A DNA stretch of 44,111 nt, taken from NCBI GenBank assembly GCA_027604185.1, contig JADGKB010000110.1, positions 1 through 44,111 on the forward strand, read 5' to 3'. Of this stretch, positions 41,426 to 44,111 are shown piece by piece. Below the pieces are notes generated by a model that ran no database searches, had not been told where the DNA came from, and was given only the letters and a program-made list of their open reading frames with translations. The stretch's first letter is position 1. Every line of letters starts with the position of its first letter. Both the position numbers and the translations under genes were made by a program. The stretch is from Boothiomyces macroporosus (lineage: Eukaryota; Chytridiomycota; Chytridiomycetes; Rhizophydiales; Terramycetaceae).

Positions 41426-42818
41426 ATGAATCGAGTACAAATAATTGAAGAGAAGGGAAATAAAGAGAATAGTCAAACCGCAGACAGCAAAGAGAATGGG
41501 ACGCGGAAGTACTTGTTAGTAACAATAGGAAATTCAACCCGTCTCCAAACTCTATCTACACTGATTTCACCACCAAGCCTTCCTTTTTTAAAGCAAAAGA
41601 TTCTATTACATCTGCTTCAACCCCAAAGTTTGATGTTTCACCAATGTATGCAGAAATTAAAAAGCAATTGAAGGAGAAAACACCAGTAACTATTAGTAAA
41701 GCGCCAAAAGTAGATGTGAAGAAAGCAGAAGAGTTAATTGAAGAAAAACAGTCCACGGGTCTTTTGGGAGATAAACTACCTCCTCCCACCGCAAAGACTG
41801 CCCATAAGAGATATCACCCAGTGCTTCCGTGCGCGAGTAAACTGTTGGCAAAGAAATGGGATGATGCGACTTGGAGGAAACACAAAGAAAAGATTAAAAC
41901 CATGAAAGCCTGTATCGATAATGTCCACACTAATAAACTTTCAACTCTAGGCGGACTGAAAGCGAATGTAACGAGACAAGGTAAATCAAAGTTTACAATA
42001 GAAAAGGAAAAGAAAATTGCTAAAGAGAATCAAATACTGGTGGATAGAATGGCTCGAACTTTTGCCCATCCATCGGTGTTTACAAACTTTGACGAAGCCT
42101 TTGAGCGCACAACAAAAGACCTAGAGCACAAATCTAAAGCATATATGCGCAAGCGAGACATTGCCAAAGAGAAGATCGACAAGGAGAATAAGGTGCGACT
42201 CGTTAACGATAGATTTTATTGGAACGTCTGAAAAGCAAGAGACCAATTTATGAATCCAAGAAATGGGATCAGGAACAGGAAGAGCACATGCGATACTTGA
42301 TGATAATGACTAGTTTTCCGGAGGCGTACCAAAAGAAGCTAGAGAAAGCAGAAACAGCTTCAAACAAATCATCCAAAAGCAGAAAATCTGATGCGACAGC
42401 TACAAAGAATGAAAAATCAAAGCGACATGTCAGGTCAAAGGACCAAGTGCCACTACCACACAAATACCTTGTGAAAGATTTAGATACAAGTACAGAGGAG
42501 CCAGACTCAAAAGAACCAACGGTACATCGACTCGATGACCTGCAAAACTGTACAATAAAAGACATTGAGGAGGAAAGCGTATATCCACCTTCCAGCCTAG
42601 ATATCCCAATCGTCAAGATAACAGTGGCAGACTCCAAAGAGAATTTCGAATCAAAACACGATAGCCATGACGAGCAGTATGAATCTGACTTTAATACCAC
42701 TACAACCAAAGAAGAAAATTCAATAATCAGTTCGATATTTATCACTGAAGTGCCCCAAAACGATCCAGGACCAGAGCAGAAAGAGTATAATGATGACGCA
42801 TTCGAGTTCTTTGACTAA
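41426..42818 (+). CDS. CFAP97/Hemingway-like flagellum-associated protein
   Basis: Exons 41426-41508, 41529-42192 and 42213-42818 (introns 20 and 20 nt) give 450 residues. The middle matches the CFAP97D pattern: HPVLPCASKLLAKKW, a basic H-x-E-K-I helix with IDN, KKIAKENQILVDRMARTF, then after the second intron IDKENKILLERLKSKRPIYE and SKKWDQEQEEHMRYL. The second intron removes 20 nt; without it the protein stops at FYWNV and loses this conserved segment. The C-terminal 170 residues are acidic and Ser-rich. The family is tied to cilia and flagella in animals, and its presence points to a flagellated stage. Not a domain found in yeasts, to my knowledge. Confidence 0.75.
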
Positions 42819-42863
42819 TACTGTATAATAAACCTAATATAATGATTAATTTATTGACAATAG

Positions 42864-43490
42864 TTACAATAATATTTCCAACTTGGATTTTAAAGTCTTT
42901 AGCACAGCACTCAACTTTTGGTTGCACTTTTCGTACATGAATGGTCTGTACAAAGGTGCCGCCCATCCAGTGAATATTATCCCTGCTTCCAGATCAATTC
43001 CCGCGCCATTATCCTCGATTTCATAAAAAGTATGTACTGTGCAGCCAGTGTAATGAATTTCTATCATTAGCGGATATTACCATAGCCGAAATATTTGTTT
43101 CTCTCTAGATCTTTCAAGTAAAATTTATATGTTTTGTCGTCGCCAAAATTTACCAGTCCTTTTGCTGATGATCTACAACCTTTTTGAGGTAGAACCAAAT
43201 AAGATCTGCTAATTTCGGGATTCCAAGTTGGCCATTGAGAAATATTGGTGAGTATTGCCCATAGCTCATCTATCAATTATATAATTGTTTACCTGGAGTA
43301 GCGGCAATGTCAATTTTCTTTGACAGATACCACATACTCGATATCCCGCTAGAGCAAAATGTTTGAGCAGAGAGTCCTTTGGAAGGCTCCAACAAATAGT
43401 TTGTGTCAGACATGTCAGAATTATTATCAAAAAGAAAAAAAGACTGAATAGTTTATTTCTGTGATCAGGACATTGGCGGTTCTCAGACAT
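42864..43490 (-). CDS. SRPBCC (START/Bet v 1-like) lipid-binding-fold protein
   Basis: Core exons 43317-43293, 43269-43081 and 43060-42864 (introns 23 and 20 nt). They encode KIDIAATPDELWAILTNISQ, then WPTWNPEI, FTGWAAPLYRPFMYEKCNQK and ending LKSKLEILL, the typical order of polyketide cyclase/START-like ligand-binding proteins. Two 5' models fit. (1) ATG 43413 reading straight through gives 168 residues. (2) ATG 43490 with a further 20-nt intron at 43318-43337 (donor GTATGT) gives 187 residues and adds a membrane segment (LFSLFFFLIIILTCLTQTIC). Model 2 uses an intron of the modal length but lacks a clear branch element. Ligand unknown. Convergent with the CFAP97-like gene (45 bp gap). Confidence 0.75.
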
Positions 43491-43694
43491 TCTTTGAATC
43501 CACGTCACGCCATGAGAGTCGTGCGAATTCACTAATGAAAATCATCATTTTGGACAATATGGTTAGATCATGCAACGAAAAGATATATCTAAGCGAGATC
43601 TAGGTTGATCTATTCATAAAATTGAATTTCGTTCAAGAATATCCAGTTTCGGGATATTTTTTCAGAATGAGCCAACATCCACAATGGTATTTGT

Positions 43695-43880
43695 TCAATG
43701 GTGAGAATAGTGCCGGAGAAGGGAACGACCTCTTAACCAATAGTTGTTTCGTGCAAGGCGATAGTCTCTAGTATCAAAGTAGACATCGTAAAATTCAAGT
43801 TTTGTAGAATTTGGAATTTTCGCTTGCAACTTTTCAAATAGTGTGCTCGTTACCCCGAAATGTTGTACATATACATCCAT
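43695..43880 (-). pseudogene. Truncated CYTH/thiamine-triphosphatase-like remnant
   Basis: 61 residues. LEFYDVYFDTRDYRLARNNYWLRGR matches in outline the CYTH family block Y-x-D-T-x-x-Y-x-L-x-x-x-x-x-W-L-R-x-R. The start MDVYVQHFG aligns with the catalytic E-x-E-x-K motif but has Y-V-Q-H in its place, so metal-triphosphate chemistry is unlikely. The protein stops soon after WLRGR, whereas CYTH proteins continue for about 130 more residues. No downstream exon with the expected W-E-L-K strand could be found before the next gene 200-280 bp on. A decayed gene is the simplest reading; a gene with an unusually long intron is the alternative. Confidence 0.55.
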
Positions 43881-44059
43881 CTTACTGTGGAAAAAAATGT
43901 TCGACTTGAAATCAACTTGATCACCAGACAGGGCTTAATTGTCCACAACCCTCTATATTTAGCGATATTACCAGCTCAAGGTATATAAGTAATGTTCTAA
44001 AAATATTTCCTATTTCTGTCAATAGTCAATATATTGAACTGGAGGGGCTTTGACCTCAT

Positions 44060-44111
44060 GGCTAGATGGCCGAGTGGTCTAAGGCGTTGGACTTAAGTTC
44101 CAATTCGTGAA
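44060..44111 (+). tRNA. tRNA-Leu(UAA), 5' part, cut by the window end
   Basis: Acceptor half GGCTAGA, then TG, D-arm GCC-GAGTGGTCTAA-GGC, and anticodon stem-loop TTGGA-CTTAAGT-TCCAA with anticodon TAA. The beginning of a long variable arm follows, as in all type II leucine tRNAs. Box A (TGGCCGAGTGG) is perfect. The 3' half lies outside, so acceptor pairing and any intron cannot be checked; none interrupts the anticodon loop. Confidence 0.93.

Overview
This is a gene-dense eukaryotic nuclear window. The 59 introns I could place by joining recognisable reading frames are almost all 18-23 nt long (57 of 59; modal length 20). They run GT...AG with a CTAAC/TTAAC/CTAAT-like branch element a few bases before the acceptor. 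Gene content (cytochrome b5-acyl-CoA dehydrogenase fusion, PTS1-tailed nitronate monooxygenase, Pex3, Cwc21, Hrd1, Afg2) fits a fungus or a close relative of fungi. A CFAP97/Hemingway-type protein suggests a flagellated, zoosporic stage. The exact lineage cannot be fixed from sequence alone. Intergenic gaps are often under 100 bp, neighbouring 3' ends nearly touch, and AATAAA often overlaps the stop codon.

Layout. 1-949: 3' part of a multi-membrane-span gene. 1.2 kb: a minus-strand bHLH gene, then 1.4 kb with no clear gene. 3.1-10.1 kb (plus): Rab11, Afg2-type double AAA ATPase, two paralogous seven-span membrane proteins, Hrd1 ubiquitin ligase. 10.2-13.3 kb (minus): Pex3 and a NEDD1-like gamma-tubulin adaptor. 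13.5-15.4 kb: ER thioredoxin-fold protein (plus) and cytochrome c1 (minus). 15.8-16.7 kb: unresolved intron-rich coding material.

16.9-21.1 kb: a loose array of five small bHLH genes, all on the plus strand. With the 1.2-kb gene this makes six, most ending in a shared C-terminal tail ([M/I]-x-[I/M]-x-[N/T]-L-[L/I]-[C/S]). A minus-strand unknown gene follows, and then 22.3-25.9 kb holds seven tandem intronless genes for a 44-75 residue protein family: one conserved hydrophobic segment plus a charged helix. These two paralog arrays sit in the only gene-sparse stretch of the window and are the most novel-looking part of it.

26.0-29.3 kb: a divergent peroxisomal pair, acyl-CoA dehydrogenase with two cytochrome b5 domains (ends AKL) and nitronate monooxygenase (ends SKL). 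29.4-43.5 kb: M1 aminopeptidase, ubiquitin-specific protease, F-box-like protein, GH85 endoglycosidase, METTL25-type methyltransferase, Cwc21-like SR protein, CFAP97-like protein, SRPBCC protein. The window ends with a truncated CYTH-domain remnant and the 5' part of a tRNA-Leu(UAA).

Themes: ER quality control and glycoprotein turnover (Hrd1, PDI-like protein, cytosolic ENGase, deubiquitinase), peroxisome biology (Pex3 and two PTS1 enzymes), and lineage-specific expansion of small bHLH regulators and small membrane proteins.
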